Source: CAZVKN01 sp964627035
Lineage (GTDB): Bacteria > Electryoneota > AABM5-125-24 > Hatepunaeales > Hatepunaeaceae
DNA length: 64,000 nt
Direction of reading: 5' to 3'
Assembly: GCA_964627035.1 (NCBI GenBank)
Contig: CAZVKN010000002.1
Span: 123,144 to 187,143 of the forward strand
Shown: positions 26,079 to 35,196 of the stretch, piece by piece
How the letters are laid out: every line of letters begins with the position of its first letter
Position numbering within the stretch: position 1 is the stretch's first letter
Translations under genes and position numbers: made by a program
The notes under the pieces: model-generated
What the model was told of the DNA's origin: nothing
Databases searched by the model: none
What the model saw: only the letters and a program-made list of their open reading frames with translations

Positions 26079-27428
26079 ATGAAAGGCATGGCAATTTTTC
26101 TCCTTCTGTTGGTTGATGCTATCGGTTCTGTTGTCGCAACGAAATTGATCTATAGCTTCAGGTTTGAAAGCGAGATATTCACCAATCCGTTAAAAGCCGA
26201 ATTACTGTTGCTTATTGCGGCGCTAACTCTTTTCTGGTGGATCTTGTTCGCATTCCAGGGAATGTATCGCACCCCGTTGGCGCTGTCACGATTTGATGAG
26301 ATCGTCAAATGTATGAAGGGTGTACTAATTGGAGTTGTTATTCTGTTTATCATTACATTTGACGTCAGCCAGCCTATTACATTCTCAAGGTTTTTTCTGC
26401 TTTCTTACGGCTTGATCATGTTTGTGGTAATTGGTGTCGGCAGGACTTTTGTCAGGAACTATCAACGTAGATTGAGATCAAAAGGGATCGGTCTGGGCAA
26501 TGCAATAATAGTCGGTTTTAATGAAGTGGGACGACAGTTGCACGATCAACTCTATAACTACCCGGTTTGGGGATTTAATGTTGTCGGCTTTGTTGACTCC
26601 GAACAGACAGAGGCTGAACATCACGGTGTGCGGATAATCGGCGATATTGATTGCTTACCGCAAATTCTACAGAAGAATAGAATTCAGTGGGTACTTATCT
26701 CGCCGAAAGAGCATGTACAGGATGCACTCCTCTCTGTGTTTGACCACTGCGGATCTGTCAAAGTCCGTTTTCTGATTGTTGCCGATTACTACCACATGGT
26801 GGTCGGTATGATGCGCACGGTGCAGATTCACGGTCTGCCTTTGGTAGAGGTTGTCCCGCAGCTTGTGCCTACCATTGTACTCGCATTGAAGCGGTTGACA
26901 GATATTGCTGTAGGTGCGATCATGTCACTGATCACGATAATTCTGTTTCCATTTGTTGCTGCTGTAGTAAAAATTGGATCAAAAGGATCTCTATTCACAA
27001 TAATGGAAATGACAGGTAAAGGTGGAACAGACATTTCTCTACTTCGATTTCGGACAACCACCGTTGATCCTGAATCCGGAAAGGAAAAGGAGTCTAAAAG
27101 TGGAAGATTCCTGAAAAGATGGCAGTTGAATGATCTGCCAATGTTTTTCAATGTGCTGAAAGGTGACGTATCTTTGGTTGGTCCGTCACCCGAATTAACC
27201 GAAATCGTAAAAGTACGACAAGACAGTGTACCTCTTTACAACCGTAGATTTATGATCAGACCCGGCTTAACCGGATGGACTCAGCTCCGTGAGAAAACAG
27301 GGCAAAGCCCAAAAGATCCACTCGAAAAAACAGGATACGACCTCTTTTACGTAGATCACATTTCACCACTACTTGATATGAAAATAATTATCGCTACCAT
27401 CTGGAATATTATTCGAGGTAAATGGTAG
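26079..27428 (+). CDS. Polyprenyl-phosphate sugar phosphotransferase with altered catalytic dyad
   Basis: 449 residues. Four N-terminal TM segments, a central Rossmann-like CoA-binding_3 domain (IVGFNEVGRQLHDQLYN...VVGFVDSEQ) and a C-terminal sugar-transferase domain after the TM-like stretch at about 265-300. The domain keeps GRFLKRW..., NVLKGDVSLVGP and RPGLTGWTQ, so the family (WcaJ/PglC-type enzymes that start glycan synthesis on undecaprenyl phosphate) is clear. However, the usual Asp-Glu dyad in LDELPQ reads LNDLPM (Asn351-Asp352), VGPRP reads VGPSP, and KFRTM reads RFRTT. It may be diverged in chemistry or inactive. It overlaps the longest possible serS start. Confidence 0.85.
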   Translation: MKGMAIFLLLLVDAIGSVVATKLIYSFRFESEIFTNPLKAELLLLIAALTLFWWILFAFQGMYRTPLALSRFDEIVKCMKGVLIGVVILFIITFDVSQPITFSRFFLLSYGLIMFVVIGVGRTFVRNYQRRLRSKGIGLGNAIIVGFNEVGRQLHDQLYNYPVWGFNVVGFVDSEQTEAEHHGVRIIGDIDCLPQILQKNRIQWVLISPKEHVQDALLSVFDHCGSVKVRFLIVADYYHMVVGMMRTVQIHGLPLVEVVPQLVPTIVLALKRLTDIAVGAIMSLITIILFPFVAAVVKIGSKGSLFTIMEMTGKGGTDISLLRFRTTTVDPESGKEKESKSGRFLKRWQLNDLPMFFNVLKGDVSLVGPSPELTEIVKVRQDSVPLYNRRFMIRPGLTGWTQLREKTGQSPKDPLEKTGYDLFYVDHISPLLDMKIIIATIWNIIRGKW

Positions 27429-27430
27429 CA

Positions 27431-28711
27431 ATGCATAATATAAAACTGATCCGCAATGACCCACAACTGTTCCGTCAGAAACTGCTCAGTCGCAAAGTTG
27501 ACGTTGATGTAGATCGGATATTAGATCTTGACATACAACAACGAGATCTGATTGGGCAACTTGATCAGATGCGGCAGGAGCGAAACAGACTCTCTAAAAG
27601 AGTGGGCAAGGAGCGAAAAGAGGGGCAGGACACTACCGAACTCCAATCAGAAATCCGTGAGTTGGGGACGAAACTGAAAGAGGGTGAGATTGAAGAGAAG
27701 AAGTTCGCCGCACAAATTCGCGAGATTCTCCTTGATCTGCCCAACATCCCATCTGATACCACACCGATTGGTGCAAATGAGACGGAAAATGTTGTCATCT
27801 CTGGGTGGGGTGATATTCCGGCATTCGACTTCGAGCTGAAAGATCATTTGTCCGTTGCTGAGCGTCTGAATATCCTCGATTTTAAGCGTGGAGGTAAAAT
27901 AACTGGATCAGGATTCCCTGTCTGGTCTGGTGCAGGAGCAAAACTTGAAAGAGCATTAATCAACTTCATGCTCGATCTTCAGGCAGGCGAGCATGGATAC
28001 CGGGAGATGTTAACACCGCTGCTGTCAAACCGTGAGAGCATGCTGGGAACAGGACAAATTCCGCATCTCGAAGATGATATGTATTATTGTGAAAAAGACG
28101 ACTTGTTCCTGATACCTACTTCTGAGACAATGCTGGTGAATCTCCATCGTGGTGAGATAATTCCCGAAGATTATCTGCCGATTAAATATGCGGCATATTC
28201 GCCATGTTTCAGACGGGAAGCCGGCTCCTGGGGAAAAGATACACGTGGCTTTCAAAGGACTCACCAGTTCAATAAGATCGAGATGGTGCGGATTGAACGA
28301 CCGGAAAACTCACAGCAAGCACTAACGGAAATCATCCAACATGCTGAAGAAGTGTTAAAGCGACTTGAACTGCCATACCGCTTAATTCAGTTATGCACAG
28401 GAGACCTTCCGTTTCAGGCGTCCACCTGTTATGATTTGGAAGTATGGGCACCGGCGGATGGAGGACGTTGGTTAGAAGTTTCATCGTGCAGTGATTGCGA
28501 TACATTCCAGGCACGTCGAGCCTCAATTAGATATCGTCCGAAAGATGGAAAAGTGGACTTTGTTAACACTCTGAACGGATCGGGACTGGCAACTTCGCGA
28601 GTTTTAGTTGCACTCATAGAATCGAATCAAACCGATGAAGGTTCGCTTGCTATTCCACCTGTACTTCGTCCCTACATGAACGGTATGACTGTTATTACGG
28701 TTGATCAATGA
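27431..28711 (+). CDS. serS: Seryl-tRNA synthetase
   Basis: 426 residues from ATG 27431 (MHNIKLIRNDPQLFRQKLL, the normal serS N-terminus); an ATG 9 bases earlier is in frame but adds only Met-Val-Ala. An N-terminal antiparallel coiled coil (about 35-105) binds tRNA-Ser. The class II core shows PTSETMLVNLHRGEI (motif 2 region begins FRREAGSWGKDTRGFQRTHQFNKIE) and the motif 3 region LNGSGLATSRVLVALIE. Length is standard. The stop overlaps trkA by ATGA. Confidence 0.97.
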   Translation: MHNIKLIRNDPQLFRQKLLSRKVDVDVDRILDLDIQQRDLIGQLDQMRQERNRLSKRVGKERKEGQDTTELQSEIRELGTKLKEGEIEEKKFAAQIREILLDLPNIPSDTTPIGANETENVVISGWGDIPAFDFELKDHLSVAERLNILDFKRGGKITGSGFPVWSGAGAKLERALINFMLDLQAGEHGYREMLTPLLSNRESMLGTGQIPHLEDDMYYCEKDDLFLIPTSETMLVNLHRGEIIPEDYLPIKYAAYSPCFRREAGSWGKDTRGFQRTHQFNKIEMVRIERPENSQQALTEIIQHAEEVLKRLELPYRLIQLCTGDLPFQASTCYDLEVWAPADGGRWLEVSSCSDCDTFQARRASIRYRPKDGKVDFVNTLNGSGLATSRVLVALIESNQTDEGSLAIPPVLRPYMNGMTVITVDQ

Positions 28712-30078
28712 AGATTGCAATCATCGGTGCCGGACAGGTGGGGACTCATCTGGCAAAAAACCTCTCCTGGCAGGATCATGACATCATTGTAATTGATGAT
28801 GATCAGGAACGGATAGATCTAATCTCAAATCAGCTCGATGTATTGGCAATTCTGGGCAGCGGCACATCCGCATCAACACTTATCAATGGAGGTGTTGACA
28901 AAGCTGATATGCTGATAGCGGTGACTTCAATTGATGAAGTAAACATCGTTGCCTGTACTCTGGCAAAGCATCTTGGCGTTAAAACCCGTATTGCACGCGT
29001 TCGAAACCGCGAATATTCACAGGTTGATACACCTGTATCTTTGTACGAACTCGGCATTGATCAGGTCATTAATCCTGAGCTTGAAGCGGCGAAGGAAGTT
29101 GTGCAGATGATCAAATTCCAGCATGCCACAAATATAGTGGAATGTGCCGATGGACAGGTAATATTGGTTGGGATTAAGGTTGAACCAAATTCTGAAGTAG
29201 TAAATCGTCCTCTTAAGCAACTTATCCCACCGGGATCAAAGATCTCGTTTCGTATAGCAGCCATAAATAGAACCGGCGACACAACCTCCAAGACAGTCAT
29301 TCCTACAGGTAATGACATTATCCGAGCGAATGATACTGTGTATGTCATGACACCTCGAGAGGAGATTTCGCAACTGTTTAAGATTGCCGGTAAAAAAATA
29401 TTGGACGCATCAGCAGATGTAATGCTTTTGGGTGGTGGAAGAATCGGAAGGTTTGTCGCAGAAGAGCTGGAACAGGATAAAAACTTTAATGTTAAATTGA
29501 TTGAAAGTGATCTCGAGTTGTCACAGCGAGCTGCGGATCAACTGGTAAACACAATTGTTGTCCGTGGACGCGAAGGAATTGACATAGATTTATTAGCTTT
29601 GGAAGGGTTGTCGGAGATGGATGTCTTTGTTGCACTGTCGGATGACGACGAGAGCAACATAGTGACTTCCCTGTTCGCACGACATCTTAAAGTAAAGCGG
29701 ATTATTACACTAATCAGCCGTCCAGAATACATGGCGATCCTCAAAGCTATCGGTCTTGACGCTGCTATCAATGAGAGAGTTTTGACATCGGATGCAATCC
29801 TGAAGTATATGCTTGGCGGTAAGATCATGGCGGTCTCATCAATCCGTAACATTGACGCTGAGATCATCGAGTTCGTAGTAGGTGACTGGTCGAAAGTTAC
29901 TGACAAAAAGATAAAGGATATTAATTTCCCAGAAGGAGCTATGATCGGTGCTATCGAACATCGCCATGAAGTACACATAGCCACCGGTGAATCTACGCTT
30001 ATGGAGGGTGACAGAGTGGTCGTGTTCTGCCTTCCAAAAGCTTTGCCTAAGCTGGAAAAGCTGTTTAAAGAGCATTAA
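28708..30078 (+). CDS. trkA: Trk potassium uptake regulatory protein TrkA
   Basis: 456 residues in the duplicated form: two RCK units, each an NAD-binding Rossmann fold plus a TrkA-C domain. The first starts MKIAIIGAGQVGTHLAKNLSW with DDDQERID, the second at about residue 233 with VMLLGGGRIGRFVAEEL. It is a cytoplasmic gating subunit of the TrkH channel encoded 620 bases downstream. It overlaps serS by 4 bases. Confidence 0.95.
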   Translation: MKIAIIGAGQVGTHLAKNLSWQDHDIIVIDDDQERIDLISNQLDVLAILGSGTSASTLINGGVDKADMLIAVTSIDEVNIVACTLAKHLGVKTRIARVRNREYSQVDTPVSLYELGIDQVINPELEAAKEVVQMIKFQHATNIVECADGQVILVGIKVEPNSEVVNRPLKQLIPPGSKISFRIAAINRTGDTTSKTVIPTGNDIIRANDTVYVMTPREEISQLFKIAGKKILDASADVMLLGGGRIGRFVAEELEQDKNFNVKLIESDLELSQRAADQLVNTIVVRGREGIDIDLLALEGLSEMDVFVALSDDDESNIVTSLFARHLKVKRIITLISRPEYMAILKAIGLDAAINERVLTSDAILKYMLGGKIMAVSSIRNIDAEIIEFVVGDWSKVTDKKIKDINFPEGAMIGAIEHRHEVHIATGESTLMEGDRVVVFCLPKALPKLEKLFKEH

Positions 30079-30671
30079 TGGAAAGTACGGACAGACCATT
30101 AAAGTTTGCAGTAGTTGGCAGCGGTTGTGCAGGAAAAACAACAGTATCAAGAATAATTTCACAGCAATTAAATATCAATTTTGTTGAAATTGATGCTGTT
30201 CTATGGTTACCGGGTTGGGTTGAGAGGTCTAAAGATGAATTGCGCAGAATTATTAATGAGGAAACTGTTAGAGACTCGTGGGTGATTGATGGGAATTACC
30301 GTTATCTATATGACCTGACTGTTTTCAGAGCCGACGTAATTATCTGGTTAAATTTTTCATTCATTAGTGTTTTCCGTCGCACAATATCAAGAACTGTCAG
30401 ACGAACGATAACCCATGAAGAGATGTTTCCCGGTTGCAGTGAAACATTTTATAAGTCCTTCTTCACGAAGCATTCAATCCCATGGAGAGTTATGAAAAAA
30501 TGGAAAAAGAAGAGGATTCAATACCGGAAGATATTTGACGAAAAGACATTCGGAGATAAAGAATATATTGAGTGCCACAATCAGAAAGAATTGGATCAGT
30601 ATGTGAGTACTCTCGGAATTAACAAGAGTTTAGAGTACACGCTTCAGCGTGAAGAACAGCCTGAAGGCTGA
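30078..30671 (+). CDS. P-loop kinase-like (topology modulation/adenylate-kinase-like) protein
   Basis: 197 residues. Walker A GSGCAGKTTVSRII is followed by NFVEIDAVLWLPGWVERS and WVIDGNYRYLYDLTVFRADVIIWLNF, the pattern of the small nucleoside-kinase-like proteins annotated as topology modulation or FlaR-like proteins. The substrate is unknown. Its ATG overlaps the trkA TAA by one base, placing it inside the trkA-trkH operon. The last 13 codons (from about 30632, including the stop) lie within repeat F, so the natural C-terminus was probably replaced or extended. Confidence 0.75.
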   Translation: MESTDRPLKFAVVGSGCAGKTTVSRIISQQLNINFVEIDAVLWLPGWVERSKDELRRIINEETVRDSWVIDGNYRYLYDLTVFRADVIIWLNFSFISVFRRTISRTVRRTITHEEMFPGCSETFYKSFFTKHSIPWRVMKKWKKKRIQYRKIFDEKTFGDKEYIECHNQKELDQYVSTLGINKSLEYTLQREEQPEG

Positions 30672-30680
30672 ACTCTGAAC
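30632..30680 (+). repeat. Palindromic element F, copy 2 (overlaps a gene end)
   Basis: Left hairpin CACGCTTCAGCGTG, right hairpin CAGCCTGAAGGCTG, closed by AGAGT / AACTCT. It supplies the last codons and TGA of the P-loop kinase-like gene. Confidence 0.8.
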
Positions 30681-30700
30681 AATAGAACGATTGGTAGTTA

Positions 30701-32173
30701 ATGCTTGATATTCGTAATGTAAGCTTTGTAGTCGGGGTAACACTGCTCTTTGTAGCAGCTATGATGCTGCTCCCACTGGGAATCAGCTATATTTATCACG
30801 AAAGTGACATTGCCGCATTCGGCTGGTCGCTGCTGGTTACTGCGATAGGCGGTGGTGCATTAGTACTGGTGAGGCACAAGTCCACTGAATTCGGTTTCCG
30901 TGATGGGTTTGCTATTGTGACATTCGGTTGGATCGGCATGGCACTATTTGGTGCATTACCGTTTTATATTTCCGGATCAATTCCGTCATTCAGCGATGCG
31001 TTCTTTGAATCAATGTCAGGCTTCACTACCACAGGTGCAACGGTTATAACTTCGATTGAAACTATGTCACACAGCATACTGTTCTGGCGAAGTCTGACCC
31101 AATGGATCGGAGGTATGGGGATAATTCTGCTGTCGCTGGCGATACTGCCGCTGCTTGGCGTCGGTGGTATGCAGTTATACCGAGCGGAAGTTCCGGGACC
31201 TACCAAGGACAAACTGACACCGAGGATCAAGGACACAGCAGCGATTCTTTGGATGGTGTATGTCACGGTTACCGTTGCAGAGATTGTTTTGCTGTGGTTC
31301 GGAGGCATGAGTCTGTTTGAATCTGCATGTCATGCGTTTGCAACTGTTGCAACCGGCGGTTTCTCGACAAGAGATGCCAGTATATTGGCATACGAGAGTA
31401 TATACATTCACTATGTCATCATCCTGTTCATGTTCATTGCTGGGATTAATTTCTCACTTCACTATCGGTTGGTGCTGAAAGGGAAAATCAATCAATACTG
31501 GCGTAGCTGGGAATTCCGGATATATCTGCTGATCATAATTATGTTCACTGCAATTATGGCGGCGATACTTTTTTATGACCACACACTGTATCAGACCGGT
31601 TCAATCGGTAGTAGGTTCGAGAACATTTTCAGAGATTCCATATTTCAAGTTGTTGCGATCATAACAACCACCGGTTTTGTGTCAGCCGACTGGGAGAAAT
31701 GGGGATATCTGGCGCAGATTCTTTTCGTAGCCTTGATGCTCGTGGGAGGGATGGCAGGTTCGACCGGAGGCGGTCCTAAGGTTATTCGGGTGCAGGTGAT
31801 GATTAAGGCTGCATTCCTTGAGCTTAAACGACTAATTCACCCGAGAGCAGTGCTGCCTCTTCGAATCGGTGACACAAAAATTGAAGACCAGGTGGTTAGG
31901 AATATTCTCGTTTTCATTGTCACATTCGCACTGATTCTGGGAATTTCTACAGTGATTTTATCACTTTATGGATTTGATCTCGTAACATCATTCGGTGCAT
32001 CAATCGCCTCGCTGTCCAACATCGGTCCCGGGCTTGGGGCTGTCGGAGCGACTGACAACTATTCATCACTTCCGACAGCGATTAAATGGTGGCTGTCGTT
32101 TCTGATGATGTTGGGACGATTGGAACTGTTTACTGTGCTGGTGTTGTTCAGTAAATATTTTTGGATAAAATAG
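30701..32173 (+). CDS. trkH: Trk potassium uptake channel TrkH
   Basis: 490-residue polytopic membrane protein. The four pore repeats are visible through selectivity-filter-like stretches: ESMSGFTTTGATV, ATVATGGFSTRDAS, AIITTTGFVSADW and IASLSNIGPGLGAVG. GGMAGSTGGGPKVIR is the conserved loop between the last pore segments. It forms the K+ channel gated by TrkA. 21 bases separate it from the end of repeat F, so it is likely still transcribed with trkA. Confidence 0.95.
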   Translation: MLDIRNVSFVVGVTLLFVAAMMLLPLGISYIYHESDIAAFGWSLLVTAIGGGALVLVRHKSTEFGFRDGFAIVTFGWIGMALFGALPFYISGSIPSFSDAFFESMSGFTTTGATVITSIETMSHSILFWRSLTQWIGGMGIILLSLAILPLLGVGGMQLYRAEVPGPTKDKLTPRIKDTAAILWMVYVTVTVAEIVLLWFGGMSLFESACHAFATVATGGFSTRDASILAYESIYIHYVIILFMFIAGINFSLHYRLVLKGKINQYWRSWEFRIYLLIIIMFTAIMAAILFYDHTLYQTGSIGSRFENIFRDSIFQVVAIITTTGFVSADWEKWGYLAQILFVALMLVGGMAGSTGGGPKVIRVQVMIKAAFLELKRLIHPRAVLPLRIGDTKIEDQVVRNILVFIVTFALILGISTVILSLYGFDLVTSFGASIASLSNIGPGLGAVGATDNYSSLPTAIKWWLSFLMMLGRLELFTVLVLFSKYFWIK

Positions 32174-32204
32174 CAATTTAGTTTGGAAGCGGAGATAATC
32201 ATTG

Positions 32205-33176
32205 ATGACATCTAACGGATCGCTGGTTCAGGTTAAAGGATTACAAAAATTCTTCCCTATCCGGCAGGGATTCTTCAGCAAGATCACAGGACATGTTCGA
32301 GCGGTTGACAACGTCTCGCTATCGGTAAAGGCGGGGAAAACTCTCGGTCTGGTAGGTGAATCCGGATGCGGTAAGACCACTACCGGAAGATCAATCATCC
32401 GCTTGATAGAGCCGACAGCCGGCAGTGTGATATTTAGGGATGAAGATATTGTAACCCTTAACGGTGACCGCCTGAGGGAAGTCCGCAAGCGAATGCAGAT
32501 CGTATTTCAGGATCCTTACAGCTCACTGAATCCCCGTATGACTGTCGGTGGAATGCTCAGCGAGATTCTCCTCTTTCACAAAATCGTTGACCGCTCTGGA
32601 ATAAATCAACGCACCACTGAGATACTTGATTTTGTCGGGCTCTCCTCACAGTATGCCGGACGGTATCCGCATGAGTTTTCCGGTGGACAAAGGCAGCGTA
32701 TCGGTATTGCCCGTGCGCTTTCCGTTGAGCCTGACTTCATTGTTCTCGATGAACCGGTCTCAGCACTTGATGTATCAATTCAGGCGCAGATTCTGAACCT
32801 TCTTATAGATCTGCAAAAACATCTGAATCTAACTTATCTGTTCATAGCGCATGACCTGTCAGTCGTTGATCATATAGCCGATGAAATTGCGGTCATGTAT
32901 CTCGGACGAGTCGTTGAGATAGGACCTACCGATAAGATCATTAAAGATCCTCTGCATCCTTATACTCGTGCTCTGCTCGCTGCCGTGCCAAATCCTGATC
33001 CGGATAAGCGCGAGGATAAGAATCTGTTAACGGGAGATGTGCCGAGTCCGGCTTCACCCCCACCCGGCTGTCATTTTCACCCTCGCTGCAGTGAGGCAAA
33101 ACCTGAATGTAAGGAGTGGGAGTTTAAGCTGATTGAACGGGATAATAACAGGAAAGTAGCATGTCTTCTCTATTAG
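32205..33176 (+). CDS. Oligopeptide/dipeptide-type ABC transporter ATP-binding protein (OppF/DppF-like)
   Basis: 323 residues from ATG 32205 (a TTG 3 bases earlier is possible). Walker A GESGCGKTTTGRSIIR, signature SGGQRQRIGIARAL, Walker B FIVLDEPVSALDV and the C-terminal oligo-HPY region PPPGCHFHPRCSEAKPEC are all present. This is the second ATPase of an Opp/Dpp importer; no OppA, OppB, OppC or OppD homologue is nearby, so it is an orphan here. GGAG lies 10 bases upstream. Confidence 0.92.
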   Translation: MTSNGSLVQVKGLQKFFPIRQGFFSKITGHVRAVDNVSLSVKAGKTLGLVGESGCGKTTTGRSIIRLIEPTAGSVIFRDEDIVTLNGDRLREVRKRMQIVFQDPYSSLNPRMTVGGMLSEILLFHKIVDRSGINQRTTEILDFVGLSSQYAGRYPHEFSGGQRQRIGIARALSVEPDFIVLDEPVSALDVSIQAQILNLLIDLQKHLNLTYLFIAHDLSVVDHIADEIAVMYLGRVVEIGPTDKIIKDPLHPYTRALLAAVPNPDPDKREDKNLLTGDVPSPASPPPGCHFHPRCSEAKPECKEWEFKLIERDNNRKVACLLY

Positions 33177-33189
33177 GTCTCTGTAGATC

Positions 33190-34128
33190 ATGAATTTCAT
33201 ACCACGTTGGCTGCAAAGCAATTTTCCCGTAAAACTTGGACTGTTCATACTGGCTTCGTTGCTGTGGTTCCTTGTTGTCACCGAGCGAAGTTATGAATCG
33301 GTACTGAAAATTCCGATCAGAATCGAAGGACTCCCCGAAAATAAATGTCTCCTCAAGTCTGTTGCAGACATCGCTGAAGTAAAAGTCAAAGCACGCGGCA
33401 AATCGCTGCTTCAGCTCCGTCTGATTTCAAAATCATATCTGTTCCTTGATGTTTCCAAAATCAGTGACGAAGGATCAATTAAACTCCGAACAGAGCATGT
33501 TGTCATACCGCGAGGATTGGAAGTTACCCCTATTGATATTATCAACCCTGACTCGATCACGATTGAACTTGATGATCTCGCTGAAATCCAGGTACCGATC
33601 AGACCGCAGATAAAAACGATCCCATCTCCCGGTTACACGGTATTAGGTCATATCGAGCTTGAACCGTCATCCGTAACCGTTAAAGGACCTCGTAGCTTGC
33701 TGACCAACTATAAGGCAATCGAGAGCGCACCCGCAGAGATGAAGGACATCAGACGCAATACCGCTATGCTGCTCGATTTGATGCTGCCGGAGATGTTTGG
33801 CGTGACAGTCACACCGACAAAAATAAATGCACTGGTCAGAGTAGAAAGACTGGGTGAGAGAACCATTATCGGTGTGCCGATTAAGGTAACTAACTCGCCA
33901 AGAAGGAGAAGAATTACACTGCAGCCAAGCTCGGTTGACATTAAAATTACGGGCGGTGTATCTGTAATTGCAGAATTGACTCTGAACGATTTAACAGCAT
34001 CGGTAGATTACAACGACTACCATCCCGGTCGCGGCAACAGTGTAAAGATTAACATAACATCCTCAAAACCGGTTGACATCGTACGATTTGATCCTGAGGA
34101 AGTGAATTTAATTGTCAGGAGATTATGA
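33190..34128 (+). CDS. YbbR-like domain protein
   Basis: 312 residues: an N-terminal TM (KLGLFILASLLWFLVV) followed by repeated YbbR beta domains, each ending in a pattern like PSSVTVKGPRSLLTNYKAIES or PSSVDIKITG. In other bacteria YbbR proteins (CdaR) regulate the diadenylate cyclase CdaA encoded beside them, but no cdaA is adjacent here, so the partner is unknown. The stop overlaps the tsaD start (ATGA). Confidence 0.85.
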   Translation: MNFIPRWLQSNFPVKLGLFILASLLWFLVVTERSYESVLKIPIRIEGLPENKCLLKSVADIAEVKVKARGKSLLQLRLISKSYLFLDVSKISDEGSIKLRTEHVVIPRGLEVTPIDIINPDSITIELDDLAEIQVPIRPQIKTIPSPGYTVLGHIELEPSSVTVKGPRSLLTNYKAIESAPAEMKDIRRNTAMLLDLMLPEMFGVTVTPTKINALVRVERLGERTIIGVPIKVTNSPRRRRITLQPSSVDIKITGGVSVIAELTLNDLTASVDYNDYHPGRGNSVKINITSSKPVDIVRFDPEEVNLIVRRL

Positions 34129-35195
34129 GCGGGTCACCTGCACAATCACAACATCAAACAGTTCTCGGCATCGAAACATCCTGCGATGAAACTGCTGCAG
34201 CTCTCTTCTCAAACGGTGAGATTCTGGCAGATAGAACTACCCGACAACTGCTTCACGAAAAGTATGGCGGTGTAGTGCCTGAACTGGCATCCCGCGCTCA
34301 TGAGCAGCTACTGTCACCCGCTGTGGATTCGATTCTGTCAGAGAGCGGACTTGATGTTAATGACATTGATGCAGTTGCGGTCACGTGCGGACCGGGTCTG
34401 GCTGGTGCGCTGCTGGTAGGTGTTTCTTTCGCCAAGGGTTTGTCTGCAGCATTGAATATTCCTCTGATTGGTGTTAATCATCTCGAAGGTCACCTGTGGA
34501 GTGCAGAGCTTTCCGGATCATCAATTCCTTTACCTTTCTTAGGTCTCCTCATATCAGGAGGTCATTCAATGACAATAAAGGTGGACGGATTTGGTCAATA
34601 CAAACAGATCGGCACAACCCGGGATGATGCAGTCGGTGAGCTGTTTGATAAAGTAGGACGCATGTTAGGATTTAATTTTCCATCAGGTGAAGATATTGAC
34701 AGCGAAGCTATGAAACATTTCGATAGTCACACAAGTGATCCGATTAGATTTCCACGAGCCAAGCTGAAAGATGACCCTTATGGGTTCAGTTTCAGTGGTC
34801 TAAAAACTGCTGTCCTCTATCATCTCAAAAAAATCTATACAAAAACCGAATCTGCTTATAAAATACCGGATCAGGACAGAACGGAGATATGCGCATCAAT
34901 GATGTCATCGGTGGGCGACATGTTAATCAACGGTCTAACGGCTGCATCTAAAGAATGTAAATTCAAAGCATTGGTTGTTTCAGGAGGCGTTTCGGCAAGC
35001 AGATACCTTCGGAAGCGATTCAAAGACTATACCACAGAGCATCAATTGAAGTTGCACATCCCACCCATCCATCACTGTACGGACAACGGATCAATGATAG
35101 CCTATGCCGGCTACCTCCGACTTCTGAATGGACAGACAAACAGTCTCGACCTTGCGGTCAATCCTGCTGCCAAACTTACCGACAGACCTTCATAG
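34125..35195 (+). CDS. tsaD: tRNA N6-adenosine threonylcarbamoyltransferase
   Basis: 356 residues. It transfers threonylcarbamoyl to A37 of tRNAs that read ANN codons, working with TsaB/TsaE. Seen are LGIETSCDETAAAL, PELASRAH, the metal motif GVNHLEGH, LLISGGHS, the DDAVGELFDKVGRMLG stretch and VVSGGVSASRYLR plus a final CTDNGSMIAYAG. All diagnostic motifs are intact and the length is normal. Confidence 0.97.
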   Translation: MSGSPAQSQHQTVLGIETSCDETAAALFSNGEILADRTTRQLLHEKYGGVVPELASRAHEQLLSPAVDSILSESGLDVNDIDAVAVTCGPGLAGALLVGVSFAKGLSAALNIPLIGVNHLEGHLWSAELSGSSIPLPFLGLLISGGHSMTIKVDGFGQYKQIGTTRDDAVGELFDKVGRMLGFNFPSGEDIDSEAMKHFDSHTSDPIRFPRAKLKDDPYGFSFSGLKTAVLYHLKKIYTKTESAYKIPDQDRTEICASMMSSVGDMLINGLTAASKECKFKALVVSGGVSASRYLRKRFKDYTTEHQLKLHIPPIHHCTDNGSMIAYAGYLRLLNGQTNSLDLAVNPAAKLTDRPS

Positions 35196-35196
35196 A

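Noticed and set aside
32205..33176. OppF-like ATPase as the missing partner of the MacB permease
   Set aside because: It carries the oligo-HPY C-terminal region of peptide importers and is 12 kb away; MacB-type ATPases are shorter and of a different branch.
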